A stretch of DNA of 64,000 nucleotides from JALORV01 sp963754065. Its GTDB lineage: Bacteria; Pseudomonadota; Gammaproteobacteria; Burkholderiales; Burkholderiaceae_F. Position numbers and translations under genes: made by a program. Location: the NCBI GenBank assembly GCA_963754065.1, contig CAVWFH010000025.1, forward strand, positions 20,400 to 84,399, read 5' to 3'. The notes below the pieces were generated by a model. That model had not been told where the DNA came from. It made no database searches and worked only from the letters and a program-made list of their open reading frames with translations. Below, piece after piece: positions 36,440 through 45,275 of the stretch; within the stretch, counting starts at the first letter, position 1, and each line of letters starts with the position of its first letter.

Positions 36440-38482
36440 CTAGGCGGCCAGCGGCTCTTCGGTCGCGCACAGGGCGGCCGCCGCCGTTGTGATCGCGTCC
36501 GCGGTCAGCCCGAAATGTTCGTACAGGTCGCCGGCCGGGGCCGACTCGCCGAAGCCCGGCATCCCGATGACCGCGCCGTCGAGCCCGACATACTTGCGCC
36601 AGTAATCCGGGTGCGCGGCTTCAACCGCGACCCGCGGCACGCCCGGCGGCAGCACGCTGCGCTGGTACGCGCGCGACTGGGCATCGAAGCGTGCGGTCGA
36701 TGGCATCGAAACAACCCGCGCCGCGATGTTGCGCGCGGCGAGCCGCCTGTGCGCGTCGAGCGCGAGTGCGACCTCGGAACCGGTCGCGATGATCACGACA
36801 TCGGGGGCTCTGTTCGCGGCGTCGGCCAGGACATAGCCGCCCAACGCGATGCCTGCCATCGTCTCGTCATCGCGCGCCACCTGCGGCAGGTTCTGCCGCG
36901 ACAGCAGCAGCGCCGTCGGTCCGTCGCTGCGCTCGAGCGCGCAGCGCCATGCCACCGCGGTCTCCACGCCGTCGCACGGCCGCCACACGTCGAGGTTCGG
37001 GATCACACGCAGTGCGGCGGCGTGCTCGACCGGCTGGTGTGTCGGGCCATCCTCGCCGAGTCCGATCGAATCGTGCGTCAGCACGTAGACCACGCGCTGC
37101 TTCATCAGCGCACTCATGCGTATCCCCGACCGTGCGTAGTCGGAGAAGACGGCGAAGGTGCCGCCGTACGGGATGAAGCCGCCGTGCAGTGCGACGCCGT
37201 TCATGATCGCGGCCATGCCGAATTCGCGCACGCCGTAGTGAACGTAGTTGCCGCCGGAGGAGTCGAGCCGGCGCGAGGCCTTCGCCGCCGTGAGGTTGGA
37301 CCCCGTCAGGTCGGCCGAGCCGCCGAGGAGTTCCGGCACTGCCGCGACCAGCAGTTCGAGCGCCTGTTGCGACGACTTACGTGTCGCCGTCGCCGCGGTG
37401 ATCGCGCGTGCGTTTTCGACCAATGCGTCCGCGGTGGCGGCCCACTGCGTGCCGGTCTCGCCGCGCATGCGACGCTCGAACTCGGCGGCCTCGGCCGGAT
37501 ACTGCATACGGTAGCGATCGAACATCGCGTTCCACGCTGCGTGCCGGGTCGCGCCCTCGCTTCGTCCATCCCAGGCGGCGCGCAACTCCGGAGGTACGTC
37601 GAAGGCTCCGTGCTCCCAGCCGAGCGCTGTCCGCGTGGCCCTGGCCTCGTCGGCACCGAGCGGCGCGCCGTGCACGTCGTGCGTGCCGGCCATCCTGGGA
37701 GATCCCCAGCCGATGGTCGTGCGGCAGATCACCAGGGTCGGACCTTCATTGTTTGTCTGCGCAATGCGTATCGCCTGGTCGACCAGCGCCGCGTCGTGCC
37801 CGTCGATCGGACCGATCACGTTCCAGCCGTAGGCGCGAAAACGAGCGGCGGTGTCATCTTTGAACCAGCCCGCCACGTGGCCGTCGATCGAGATGCCGTT
37901 GTCGTCGTAGAAGCAGACGAGCTTGTTCAGTTGCCACACGCTCGCGAGCGAGCAGACCTCATGGCTCACGCCCTCCATCAGGCACCCGTCGCCGAGGAAG
38001 ACGTAGGTGCGGTGATCGACGATCGGCAGGCCCGGGCGGTTGAACTGCGCTGCCATCAGCTTTTCGGCCAGCGCCATGCCGACTGCATTGGCGAGTCCCT
38101 GGCCCAGCGGACCGGTAGTGGTCTCCACGCCCGGCGTGAGGCCGACTTCCGGGTGGCCCGGCGTCTTCGAGTGCAACTGGCGGAAGCGCTTCAGCTCCTC
38201 GAGCGGCAGGTCATAGCCCGTCAGGTGCAGCAGCGCATAGAGCAGCATCGAGCCGTGACCGTTGCTGAGGACGAATCGATCACGATCGGCCCAGCGCGGC
38301 GACGACGGGTCGTGCTTCAGGTGGTCGCGCCACAGCACCTCGGCGATATCGGCCATGCCCATCGGCATGCCGGGGTGGCCGGACTTGGCGGCCTCGACCG
38401 CGTCGATCGCGAGGAAGCGCAGCGCATTGGCGAGCTGGCGTCGGTCGGCCGTCGAGGCCGGGAGCTTTGCGGGAGCATTCAT
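36440..38482 (-). CDS. cbbT: Transketolase
   Basis: A 680-residue thiamine-diphosphate enzyme that moves two-carbon units between sugar phosphates in the regenerative part of the Calvin cycle. Family motifs are RFLAIDAVEAAKSGHPGMPMG, the ThDP-binding GDGCLMEGVSHE..FYDDNGISIDG, the conserved GIRMSALMK region and THDSIGLGEDGPTHQPVEH. Length is normal. It follows cbbP by 9 bp in a compact operon, so the Calvin-cycle assignment is supported by context. Confidence 0.95.
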   Translation of the reverse strand: MNAPAKLPASTADRRQLANALRFLAIDAVEAAKSGHPGMPMGMADIAEVLWRDHLKHDPSSPRWADRDRFVLSNGHGSMLLYALLHLTGYDLPLEELKRFRQLHSKTPGHPEVGLTPGVETTTGPLGQGLANAVGMALAEKLMAAQFNRPGLPIVDHRTYVFLGDGCLMEGVSHEVCSLASVWQLNKLVCFYDDNGISIDGHVAGWFKDDTAARFRAYGWNVIGPIDGHDAALVDQAIRIAQTNNEGPTLVICRTTIGWGSPRMAGTHDVHGAPLGADEARATRTALGWEHGAFDVPPELRAAWDGRSEGATRHAAWNAMFDRYRMQYPAEAAEFERRMRGETGTQWAATADALVENARAITAATATRKSSQQALELLVAAVPELLGGSADLTGSNLTAAKASRRLDSSGGNYVHYGVREFGMAAIMNGVALHGGFIPYGGTFAVFSDYARSGIRMSALMKQRVVYVLTHDSIGLGEDGPTHQPVEHAAALRVIPNLDVWRPCDGVETAVAWRCALERSDGPTALLLSRQNLPQVARDDETMAGIALGGYVLADAANRAPDVVIIATGSEVALALDAHRRLAARNIAARVVSMPSTARFDAQSRAYQRSVLPPGVPRVAVEAAHPDYWRKYVGLDGAVIGMPGFGESAPAGDLYEHFGLTADAITTAAAALCATEEPLAA

Positions 38483-38491
38483 CGCGGTGTC

Positions 38492-39367
38492 CTAGTGCGC
38501 ACGTTTCTTCAGGTCCATCAGGCGCAGGATCATCGGCGTGAAGATCAGCTGCATCGCCAGTCCCATCTTGCCGCCGGGAACGATGATGGTGTTGGGCCGC
38601 GTCATTGCCGAGTCGTGCAGCATCGACAGCAGGTACGGGAAGTCGATGCCCTTGGGGTTGGTGAAGCGGATGATCACCATGCTCTCGTCGGCGCTGGGAA
38701 TGTCGCGCGCGATGAACGGGTTGCTGGTGTCCACGGTCGGTACGCGCTGGAAATTGACATGCGTGACGCCGAACTGCGGGACGATGTGGTTCACGTAGTC
38801 GGGCATGCGGCGCAGGATGGTGTCGACCACCGCTTCCTGCGAGTAGCCGCGCATCTTCTTGTCGCGGTGCAGTTTCTGGATCCACTCGAGGTTGATGATC
38901 GGCACCACGCCGACCAGCAGGTCGACATGCTGGCCAACGTTGATCTTCTCGTCGAAGTAGGCGCCGTGCAGGCCCTCGTAGAACATCAGGTCGGACTCCG
39001 GCTCGATGTTCTTCCACTCGGTGAAGTTGCCGGGCTCCACTCCGTGCTCGGCGGCCTCGCCGGCATCGTGCACGTACTTGCGCACGCGGCCGCTGCCATG
39101 TTCGCCGTAGCCCCTGAAGAGCCCCTCGAGTTCCTCGAGCAGGTTCGAATACGGACCGAAGTGCGAGTAGTGCTTGTTGCCTTGCGCCTCGGCGTCCTTC
39201 ATGTTGGCGCGCATCTCCATCCGGTTGAAACGATGGAACGAGTCGCCTTCGACGATCTGTGCCTTGAGGCCTTCGCGGCGGAAGATGTGCTGGAAGCTTT
39301 GCATCACCGTGGTGGTGCCGGCGCCGGACGAGCCGGTCACGGCAATGATCGGATGCTTCTTGGACAA
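38492..39367 (-). CDS. cbbP: Phosphoribulokinase
   Basis: A 291-residue kinase that makes ribulose 1,5-bisphosphate from ribulose 5-phosphate and ATP. The P-loop is VTGSSGAGTTTV and the substrate side has EGDSFHRFNR and KHYSHFGPYSN. FYEGLHGAYFD and the C-terminal segment FTPMILRLMDLKKRAH match the bacterial (PrkB-type) enzyme. It lies 40 bp downstream of cbbF and 9 bp before cbbT. Confidence 0.95.
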   Translation of the reverse strand: MSKKHPIIAVTGSSGAGTTTVMQSFQHIFRREGLKAQIVEGDSFHRFNRMEMRANMKDAEAQGNKHYSHFGPYSNLLEELEGLFRGYGEHGSGRVRKYVHDAGEAAEHGVEPGNFTEWKNIEPESDLMFYEGLHGAYFDEKINVGQHVDLLVGVVPIINLEWIQKLHRDKKMRGYSQEAVVDTILRRMPDYVNHIVPQFGVTHVNFQRVPTVDTSNPFIARDIPSADESMVIIRFTNPKGIDFPYLLSMLHDSAMTRPNTIIVPGGKMGLAMQLIFTPMILRLMDLKKRAH

Positions 39368-39407
39368 CTGGTTTCTCCCTCGATGACTTTTCTGCTGGCG
39401 ACCGCTT

Positions 39408-40532
39408 TCAGGTCAGCGCTTCGGGCCGGTACAGCGACCGCTCGTTGAACAGCGGCGAGCTGTAGGGCTTGTCGGTCCCGGCGTCGTACTCGGCGTGGTA
39501 GCGCTCGATGCGCTCCACTTCGTTCTTCGAGCCGAACACCAGGCCAATGCGTTGATGCAACGACTCCGGCTCGACTTCGAGAACGGACGTGCGCCCATTG
39601 CTGGCGCGACCGCCGGCCTGCTCCATGACGAAGCCGATCGGGTTGGCCTCGTACAGCAGGCGCAGGCGGCCAGGCTTGCTCAAATCCTTCGTGTCGCGCG
39701 GATACATGAACACACCGCCACGCATCAGGATGCGATGCGCTTCGGCCACCATGCTGGCGATCCAGCGCATGTTGAAGTCCTTGGCGCGCGGCCCGGTCTT
39801 GCCGGCCAGGCACTCGTCGACATAGCGCTTGATCGGCGGCTCCCAGAAACGGCTGTTGCTGGTATTGATCGCGAACTCCTGCGTGTCCACCGGGACGCGG
39901 ATATCCGGATGCGTCAGCTTGAACTCGCCGAGGCTGGGATCGAGCGTGAAGCCGACCACGCCGCTGCCGACCGTCAGCACCAGCATCGTCACCGGGCCGT
40001 AGATCGCGTAACCGGCCGCGACCTGCGTCGCGCCCGGCTGCAGGAAGTCGGCTTCGATCGCATCGCGACCGGATTCGACGACGCCCGCCGGGGCGCGCAG
40101 GATCGAGAAGATGCTGCCGACCGAGACGTTGACATCGATATTGCTCGACCCGTCGAGCGGATCGAACACCAGCAGGTACTTGCCACGGGTGTAGGTGGAC
40201 GGGATCTGGTACGGCCCGTCCATCTCCTCCGATCCCATGCCGGCCAGATGACCCGACCACTCGGTCGTGCGGATGAAGATTTCATTGCTGACGACATCGA
40301 GCGGCTTTTGCACTTCGCCCTGAACATTGACCTGCGCGTGCGACTGCGCGGCGGCGACGAGTTGACGGCTCATCGGGTCGCCCAGCTCGCCGAAGGCCAC
40401 GGCGCGCGCGATCGCCTTGGTCGCGAGCGCGACGTCAAGGATCAGCGCGTTGAGCGCGCCGCTCGCCTGCGGAAAGCGGCGGCGCTGTTCGATCAGGTAC
40501 TGCGTCAGCGTCCGTCGATTGGATAGGGGCAT
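39408..40532 (-). CDS. cbbF: Fructose-1,6-bisphosphatase, class I
   Basis: A 374-residue class I phosphatase. The metal site is FDPLDGSSNIDVNVSVGSIFSIL. Other motifs are VAAGYAIYGPVTMLV, a long C-terminal segment with MYPRD, LLYEANPIGFVMEQAGG, and the ending with QRIGLVFGSKNEVERIE. It also serves in the Calvin cycle. ATG 40532 is used because homology starts at MPLSNRRTLTQYLIEQ; upstream codons in the same frame would add unrelated residues. Confidence 0.95.
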   Translation of the reverse strand: MPLSNRRTLTQYLIEQRRRFPQASGALNALILDVALATKAIARAVAFGELGDPMSRQLVAAAQSHAQVNVQGEVQKPLDVVSNEIFIRTTEWSGHLAGMGSEEMDGPYQIPSTYTRGKYLLVFDPLDGSSNIDVNVSVGSIFSILRAPAGVVESGRDAIEADFLQPGATQVAAGYAIYGPVTMLVLTVGSGVVGFTLDPSLGEFKLTHPDIRVPVDTQEFAINTSNSRFWEPPIKRYVDECLAGKTGPRAKDFNMRWIASMVAEAHRILMRGGVFMYPRDTKDLSKPGRLRLLYEANPIGFVMEQAGGRASNGRTSVLEVEPESLHQRIGLVFGSKNEVERIERYHAEYDAGTDKPYSSPLFNERSLYRPEALT

Positions 40533-40548
40533 GGCGTTCTCGTTCGCT

Positions 40549-41436
40549 TCAGGTGGCAGCCTGGAACACCCGGCTCGCCAGGATGTCTTCCGGCGCAATG
40601 GTGGTCAGGTCGGATTCGGTGAGGGCGCGGTTGCGCTCCGCGAACAGGCGCGAGGCAGCGCGCAGGCGCGCGCGTTCCAGTGCATTGCGCACGCTGCGCG
40701 CGTTGGCGAAGTGCGGCTGCTGCATGCGGCGCGCGAGGTATTGCTCGAAGGCCGCGCGCGCGCCGTCGCCGAAGCGATAGTGCTGCGCCGCCAGCATCTT
40801 CTCGGCGATCTGCATCAGTTCAGCTTCGCCATAGTCCGGGAAGTCAATGTGATGCGCGATGCGCGAACTCATGCCGGGGTTGGACTTGAAGAAGGTTTCC
40901 ATCCGGTCCTTGTAGCCGGCGAGTATCACGACCAGGTCGTCTCGGTTGTTCTCCATCACCTGCAGCAGGATCTCGATCGCTTCCTGACCATAGTCGCGCT
41001 CGTTCTCGGGGCGATACAGGTAGTACGCCTCGTCGATGAAGAGCACGCCACCCATCGCCTTCTTCAGCACGTCCTTGGTCTTGGGCGCCGTGTGGCCGAT
41101 GTACTGGCCGACGAGATCGTCGCGCGTGACGCTGACGACATGGCCCTTGCGCACATAGCCCAGGCGATGGAGGATCTGCGCCATTTTCAGCGCGACCGTC
41201 GTCTTGCCGGTGCCCGGATTGCCGGTGAAGCTCATGTGCAGCGAGGGCGTGGCAGCCTCGAGGCCGAGCTGGGCGCGCGCCTTCGACACGACAAGAAAGG
41301 CCGCGATGTCCTCGATGCGCTTCTTCACCGGAGCGAGCCCGACGAGTTCGCGGTCGAGCTCCTGCAGCACCTCCTGCACGTTGGTGTCGCGCAGGATGGC
41401 CTGCAGATCGACGGTCGGCGCGCCTGGAGCGTTCAT
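40549..41436 (-). CDS. cbbX: Red-type RuBisCO activase
   Basis: A 295-residue AAA+ protein that remodels inhibited form IC/ID RuBisCO by pulling on the C-terminal tail of the large subunit. It has Walker A FTGNPGTGKTTVALKM, Walker B VLFIDEAYYLYRP, and MSSRIAHHIDFPDY with the arginine finger region. Its presence right after cbbS is the standard arrangement for red-type enzymes. Confidence 0.95.
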   Translation of the reverse strand: MNAPGAPTVDLQAILRDTNVQEVLQELDRELVGLAPVKKRIEDIAAFLVVSKARAQLGLEAATPSLHMSFTGNPGTGKTTVALKMAQILHRLGYVRKGHVVSVTRDDLVGQYIGHTAPKTKDVLKKAMGGVLFIDEAYYLYRPENERDYGQEAIEILLQVMENNRDDLVVILAGYKDRMETFFKSNPGMSSRIAHHIDFPDYGEAELMQIAEKMLAAQHYRFGDGARAAFEQYLARRMQQPHFANARSVRNALERARLRAASRLFAERNRALTESDLTTIAPEDILASRVFQAAT

Positions 41437-41448
41437 CGTCTCGCTCGT

Positions 41449-41868
41449 CTACTCGTAGCGCGATCCGGCCGGCTTGGCAGCCGAGTAGGCGCGTGTCGTG
41501 TAGCGCACCCTGCGGCCCGCCGCTTCCTGCCGCTCGAGTCCGAAGCCCGGCTCGTCCTTCGGACGATTGACGATGAACGACAGGCACATCGACTCCACAC
41601 CGCGCGTGTTGTCGAATGCGTTGACCTTGATGTAGTGGTTCGGGTGCGCCTTGCGGCACGCCTTGACTTCGAAGAGCACCGCGGCGCCGTCCTTGACCGT
41701 GAACATCGGCAAGCCCCACATGTCCCAGTAGACATTGCGAGGATGCGGGTCGTCGGTGTATTCGACAGACAGCGCCCAGCCTCGGGACAGGGCGTAGTCG
41801 ACCTGAGCGCGGATCTCGTCGTCGGTGAGGTCCGGTAGAAACGAGAAAGTGCCTTGCGTGATGCGCAT
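41449..41868 (-). CDS. cbbS: RuBisCO small subunit, form I red type
   Basis: A 139-residue small subunit beginning MRITQGTFSFLPDLTDDEI and containing YALSRGWALSVEYTDDPHPR, YWDMWGLPMF and the C-terminal red-type extension (KDEPGFGLERQEAAGRRVRYT). The longer C-terminus, which forms a hairpin in the central channel, distinguishes red from green enzymes. ATG 41868 is 15 bp after the cbbL stop. Confidence 0.95.
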   Translation of the reverse strand: MRITQGTFSFLPDLTDDEIRAQVDYALSRGWALSVEYTDDPHPRNVYWDMWGLPMFTVKDGAAVLFEVKACRKAHPNHYIKVNAFDNTRGVESMCLSFIVNRPKDEPGFGLERQEAAGRRVRYTTRAYSAAKPAGSRYE

Positions 41869-41882
41869 TGTGTTCTCCGTAC

Positions 41883-43346
41883 TCAGCTGGCGGTCGGGGT
41901 GACGGCGAAATCGGGCGTGTCGGTCGACGTGTAGTTGAAGCTCACATCCTTCCACGTCTCGAGCGCCTGCTTCAGCGGCGTGCACCACCTGGCGGCGGCG
42001 TCGAGGATCTCCGGACCGTCCTTGGCGATGTCGCGGCCTTCGTTGCGCGCCTTGACCATCGCCTCGAGCGCGACACGGTTGGCGATTGCGCCGGCCTGGA
42101 TGCCGGCCGGATGCCCGATCGTGCCGCCGCCGAACTGCAGCACGACGTCGTCACCGAAGAGGTCAAGCAGCTGGTGCATCTGCCCGGCATGGATGCCGCC
42201 GGAGGCGACCGGCATCACCTTCTTCAGATCGGCCCAGTCCTGGTCGAAGAACAGTCCGCGCTGAAGATCGGTCTTGGTGTAGGTGTCGCGGCAGACGTTG
42301 TAGTAGCCCTGCACCGTCATCGGGTCGCCTTCGAGCTTGCCGACCGCGGTGCCCGCGTGCAGGTGGTCCACGCCCGCGAGCCGCAGCCACTTGGCCATCA
42401 CGCGGAAGCTGACGCCGTGATTCTTCTGCCGTGTGTAGGTGCCGTGGCCGGCGCGGTGCATGTGCAGGATCATGTCGTTCTTGCGCGACCAGTTGCTCAT
42501 CGACTGGATCGCGGTCCAGCCGATGACCAGATCGACCATGACAATGTTCGAGCCAAGCTCCTTCGCGAACTCGGCGCGCTCGTACATGTCCTCCATCGTC
42601 GCCGCGGTCACATTGAGATAGTGACCCTTGATCTCGCCGGAGTTGGCCTGTGAACGGTTGACAGCTTCCATGCAGAACAAAAACCGATCGCGCCAGTGCA
42701 TGAACGGCTGCGAGTTGATGTTCTCGTCGTCCTTTGTGAAGTCGAGTCCGCCGGTCAGCGCCTCGTAAACGACGCGGCCGTAGTTCTTGCCTGACAGTCC
42801 GAGCTTGGGCTTCATCGTCGCGCCGAGCAGCGGACGGCCGTACTTATCCAGCCGCTCGCGTTCGACGATGATGCCGGTCGGCGGACCCTTGAACGTCTTC
42901 ACGTACGCCACCGGAATGCGGATGTCTTCCAACCGTGCCGCCTTCAGCGGCTTGAAGCTGAAGACGTTGCCGATCAGGCTCGCCGTCATGTTGGCGATCG
43001 AGCCCTCTTCGAACAGGATCAGGTCGTACGCGATGTAGACGAAGTACTGGCCCGGCTGGTTCGGCACGGGGTCGACGCGGTAGGCCTTCGCCTGGTACGA
43101 CTCATGCGCGGTCAGGAGGTCGGTCCAGACCACGGTCCAGGTCGCGGTCGAGGACTCGCCCGCGACCGCCGCTGCGGCCTCCTCGGGGTCGACGCCCTCC
43201 TGCGGAGTGATGCGGAACAGGCAGATGACGTCGGTGTCCTTCGGCTCGTAGTCGGGCCGCCAGTAACCCATCTGCTTGTACTTGAGGACGCCACCTTTGT
43301 AGCGCTCCTTGACGTCCTTGATGTGTCCTTCGACCGGCTTGTTCAT
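41883..43346 (-). CDS. cbbL: RuBisCO large subunit, form I red type (IC)
   Basis: A 487-residue large subunit catalysing carboxylation of ribulose 1,5-bisphosphate. It has the activation segment GGLDFTKDDENINSQPF with the carbamylated lysine, KPKLGLSGKNYGR, the loop 6 motif GTAVGKLEGD, and GGGTIGHPAGIQAGAIANR. The N-terminal segment (KDVKERYKGGVLKYKQMGYW) and the C-terminus are those of red-type enzymes. It is the first gene of cbbLSXFPT-redoxin and is divergent from cbbR. Confidence 0.97.
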   Translation of the reverse strand: MNKPVEGHIKDVKERYKGGVLKYKQMGYWRPDYEPKDTDVICLFRITPQEGVDPEEAAAAVAGESSTATWTVVWTDLLTAHESYQAKAYRVDPVPNQPGQYFVYIAYDLILFEEGSIANMTASLIGNVFSFKPLKAARLEDIRIPVAYVKTFKGPPTGIIVERERLDKYGRPLLGATMKPKLGLSGKNYGRVVYEALTGGLDFTKDDENINSQPFMHWRDRFLFCMEAVNRSQANSGEIKGHYLNVTAATMEDMYERAEFAKELGSNIVMVDLVIGWTAIQSMSNWSRKNDMILHMHRAGHGTYTRQKNHGVSFRVMAKWLRLAGVDHLHAGTAVGKLEGDPMTVQGYYNVCRDTYTKTDLQRGLFFDQDWADLKKVMPVASGGIHAGQMHQLLDLFGDDVVLQFGGGTIGHPAGIQAGAIANRVALEAMVKARNEGRDIAKDGPEILDAAARWCTPLKQALETWKDVSFNYTSTDTPDFAVTPTAS

Positions 43347-43399
43347 TCGTGCCCTCGGGTTAGCGCTCGCTGCTGCAGCGCGTCGACGTGAAGGCCTGA

Positions 43400-43451
43400 A
43401 CTGTAGGGAGGCGTACTCCTAAGGTACAGTCACGATTACTGACCGTACAGT
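43400..43451. promoter_or_regulatory. Candidate CbbR operator region
   Basis: The 118-bp gap between cbbL and cbbR holds an inverted repeat ACTGTA (43400-43405) / TACAGT (43425-43430). The repeat GTACAGT recurs at 43424 and 43445, exactly 21 bp or two helical turns apart. T-rich/A-rich dyads of LysR type (TTAAGC, TTAC) overlap. CbbR normally activates the divergent operon from such a site. The precise boundaries are a guess. Confidence 0.5.
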
Positions 43452-43464
43452 TAAGCTTTTGCTT

Positions 43465-44445
43465 ATGCGAAATGTCACGCTGCGCCAGCTGCGAGTCTTT
43501 GCCGCCGTCGCTCGCCACCTCAGCTTTGGCAAGGCGGCCGAGGAAATGCATCTGACGCCTCCCGCAGTCTCCATGCAGATCAAGGAGTTGGAGGAGCATG
43601 TCGGACTGCCGCTGTTCGATCGGGGCGGCCGCAGCGTCGCCCTGACGGTGACAGGCGAGTACCTGCTGGTCTATGCGCGCAAGGTCCTGGCCACCCTGAA
43701 GGACGCCGAAGACGCGGTGGCACGGCTGAAAGGGCTGCAGACTGGCCGACTCACCATCGGCATGGTAAGTACAGCTAAATACTTCATACCGCGCCTAATG
43801 GCTCGCTTCCGCTCTGAACATCCGGGGATAGAGGTTCGGCTTGCAGTCGGTGGAAACCGCGAGCAACTGGTGGCGCTGCTGCAGTCCAATGAGGTGGACT
43901 TGGCCATCATGGGTCGGCCGCCACGCGAACTGGCCACGCGTGCCGAGCCGTTCGCAGTGCACCCGCACGTGATCGTCACTCCGCCCGACCACCCGCTGGC
44001 ACGCATGGGACATGCCCCCGCGGCAGCCTTGGCGAACTACGAATTCCTGATCCGAGAGCCCGGATCGGGAACACGCGCCGCCATGGAGAAGTTCTTCGCA
44101 GACCATCGTCTCGAACCGCGCGTCGCCATGGAGATGACGAGCAACGAGACCATCAAGCAGGCCGTGATGGCCGGCATGGGCATTTCGTTCCTGTCACTGC
44201 ACACCATCGGCATCGAACTGAGGGCCGGGCTGATTGCCGTCGCCGATGTCGAGGACCTGCCCGTGCTGCGGCGCTGGTACATCGTGAACACGCTGGCCAA
44301 GACGCTGTCCCCGGCGGCCGAGGCATTCCGCTACTTCATGCTGGAGGAAGCGGAGCGCTTCCTGGCGCAGGAATACGGGGACGCGATGAACGCCAAACCG
44401 AACGAAGTCGCGCAGCCCCGGGACGCCGGGGTAGTGTCCCCCTAG
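43465..44445 (+). CDS. cbbR: LysR-type regulator CbbR
   Basis: A 326-residue LysR-family regulator. The N-terminal helix-turn-helix is TLRQLRVFAAVARHLSFGKAAEEMHLTPPAVSMQIKELE. The C-terminal periplasmic-binding-like domain begins TGRLTIGMVSTAKYFIPRLM and has GTRAAMEKFFADHRLEPRVAMEM. The divergent position next to cbbL identifies it as CbbR, which senses Calvin-cycle metabolites in related bacteria. ATG 43465 is preferred to an in-frame TTG at 43459. The 3' end overlaps the convergent rhodanese gene by 4 bp. Confidence 0.92.
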   Translation: MRNVTLRQLRVFAAVARHLSFGKAAEEMHLTPPAVSMQIKELEEHVGLPLFDRGGRSVALTVTGEYLLVYARKVLATLKDAEDAVARLKGLQTGRLTIGMVSTAKYFIPRLMARFRSEHPGIEVRLAVGGNREQLVALLQSNEVDLAIMGRPPRELATRAEPFAVHPHVIVTPPDHPLARMGHAPAAALANYEFLIREPGSGTRAAMEKFFADHRLEPRVAMEMTSNETIKQAVMAGMGISFLSLHTIGIELRAGLIAVADVEDLPVLRRWYIVNTLAKTLSPAAEAFRYFMLEEAERFLAQEYGDAMNAKPNEVAQPRDAGVVSP

Positions 44446-45026
44446 CGCGGGAAGTACATCTTCTTGCGATCGAGTTCGTAGCTCCACGGCAGGCCGTCGT
44501 TCTTCCAGCCGTTGACGTTGCGTCGACCTTTCGCCGACAGTTCGCCTTCGAAACCGTTCAGCACCGTGTAGACCTTGGTGTAACCGAGCGACTCGAGCAA
44601 GTCGGCCGCGCGTGACGAGCGCTCGCCCGCACGGCAGATCAGCAGGATCACGTCGCTCTTGCCGAGCCCTTTCGCCTTCAACCGCCGCTCGACTTCCGGC
44701 GCGAAGTCGCTGAAGGGCTCGAGCTTGTAGAAGCCGCGGTTGTCGTCCCAGTCGGTCATGAACTCCTGGAACTCGACGTAAGGCACCAGCGCATCGACGC
44801 CGTCGGCCATGCCCAGGAATTGCGCCTCGGCGCGCGTGCGCACATCGAGGAACAGCACCTTGCCCCCCTGCGACTTGATGAAGGCCGGGGCCTGCTTCGG
44901 CATGACGTACAAGCCCAGTTTCGAGCGCTGTTCCTCGGGAACCTTCGACGGATCCGCCTTCTGTGCGAAGGCCGGCGTGAGCGACACGCTGATCAGAAAC
45001 GCGGCAATCCAGGCAACGATCTTCAA
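44442..45026 (-). CDS. Exported rhodanese-like sulfurtransferase
   Basis: A 194-residue protein with a signal peptide (KIVAWIAAFLISVSLTPAFAQ) and a single rhodanese domain. The active-site cysteine is in LLICRAGERSSRAADLLESLGY, followed by VYTVLNGFEGE; an upstream LFLDVRTRAEAQFLG is the usual start of the fold. The start is TTG at 45026, because GGAG sits six bases upstream and the signal peptide begins there; an ATG at 45075 would add a poor N-terminus. It probably moves sulfane sulfur in the periplasm. Confidence 0.85.
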   Translation of the reverse strand: MKIVAWIAAFLISVSLTPAFAQKADPSKVPEEQRSKLGLYVMPKQAPAFIKSQGGKVLFLDVRTRAEAQFLGMADGVDALVPYVEFQEFMTDWDDNRGFYKLEPFSDFAPEVERRLKAKGLGKSDVILLICRAGERSSRAADLLESLGYTKVYTVLNGFEGELSAKGRRNVNGWKNDGLPWSYELDRKKMYFPR

Positions 45027-45123
45027 TCGACTCTCCAGCAAACGGGGCGCCGCGCGACGCCCGAGGTAATGCATGAATGATAAAAGCCGCCGCCGGGTAC
45101 GGCGCACCCGCGGCAACATATCT

Positions 45124-45158
45124 TTATAGCCTAAATCGACTAATACCCCTACAGGTAT
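45124..45158 (-). promoter_or_regulatory. Candidate promoter and CsoR/CstR-like operator of the rhodanese gene
   Basis: The AT-rich part of the 249-bp gap contains, on the minus strand, a TATAAA box (complement of 45124-45129). About 17 bp further upstream lies the inverted repeat ATACC..GGTAT (45143-45158, ATACCCCTACAGGTAT). Such C-rich dyads are typical of CsoR-family operators, whose CstR branch senses persulfide and controls sulfurtransferases. The dyad would overlap the -35 element. No CsoR gene is in the window. Confidence 0.35.
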
Positions 45159-45275
45159 CCGTATAAAAACTCTGCAGGCGGGTCGCCCGGATCGACAGCG
45201 CAGGGTACTGAGCCGATTCGATCGTGCAGCGCGGCCATGGCCCGCGCCGATCGCGCTGGCGTATCGTCGCGCGCG

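Noticed and set aside
36515..39448. A 977-codon plus-strand open frame over cbbT and cbbP
   Set aside because: It is fully antisense to two well-identified enzymes and shows no recognisable motif.
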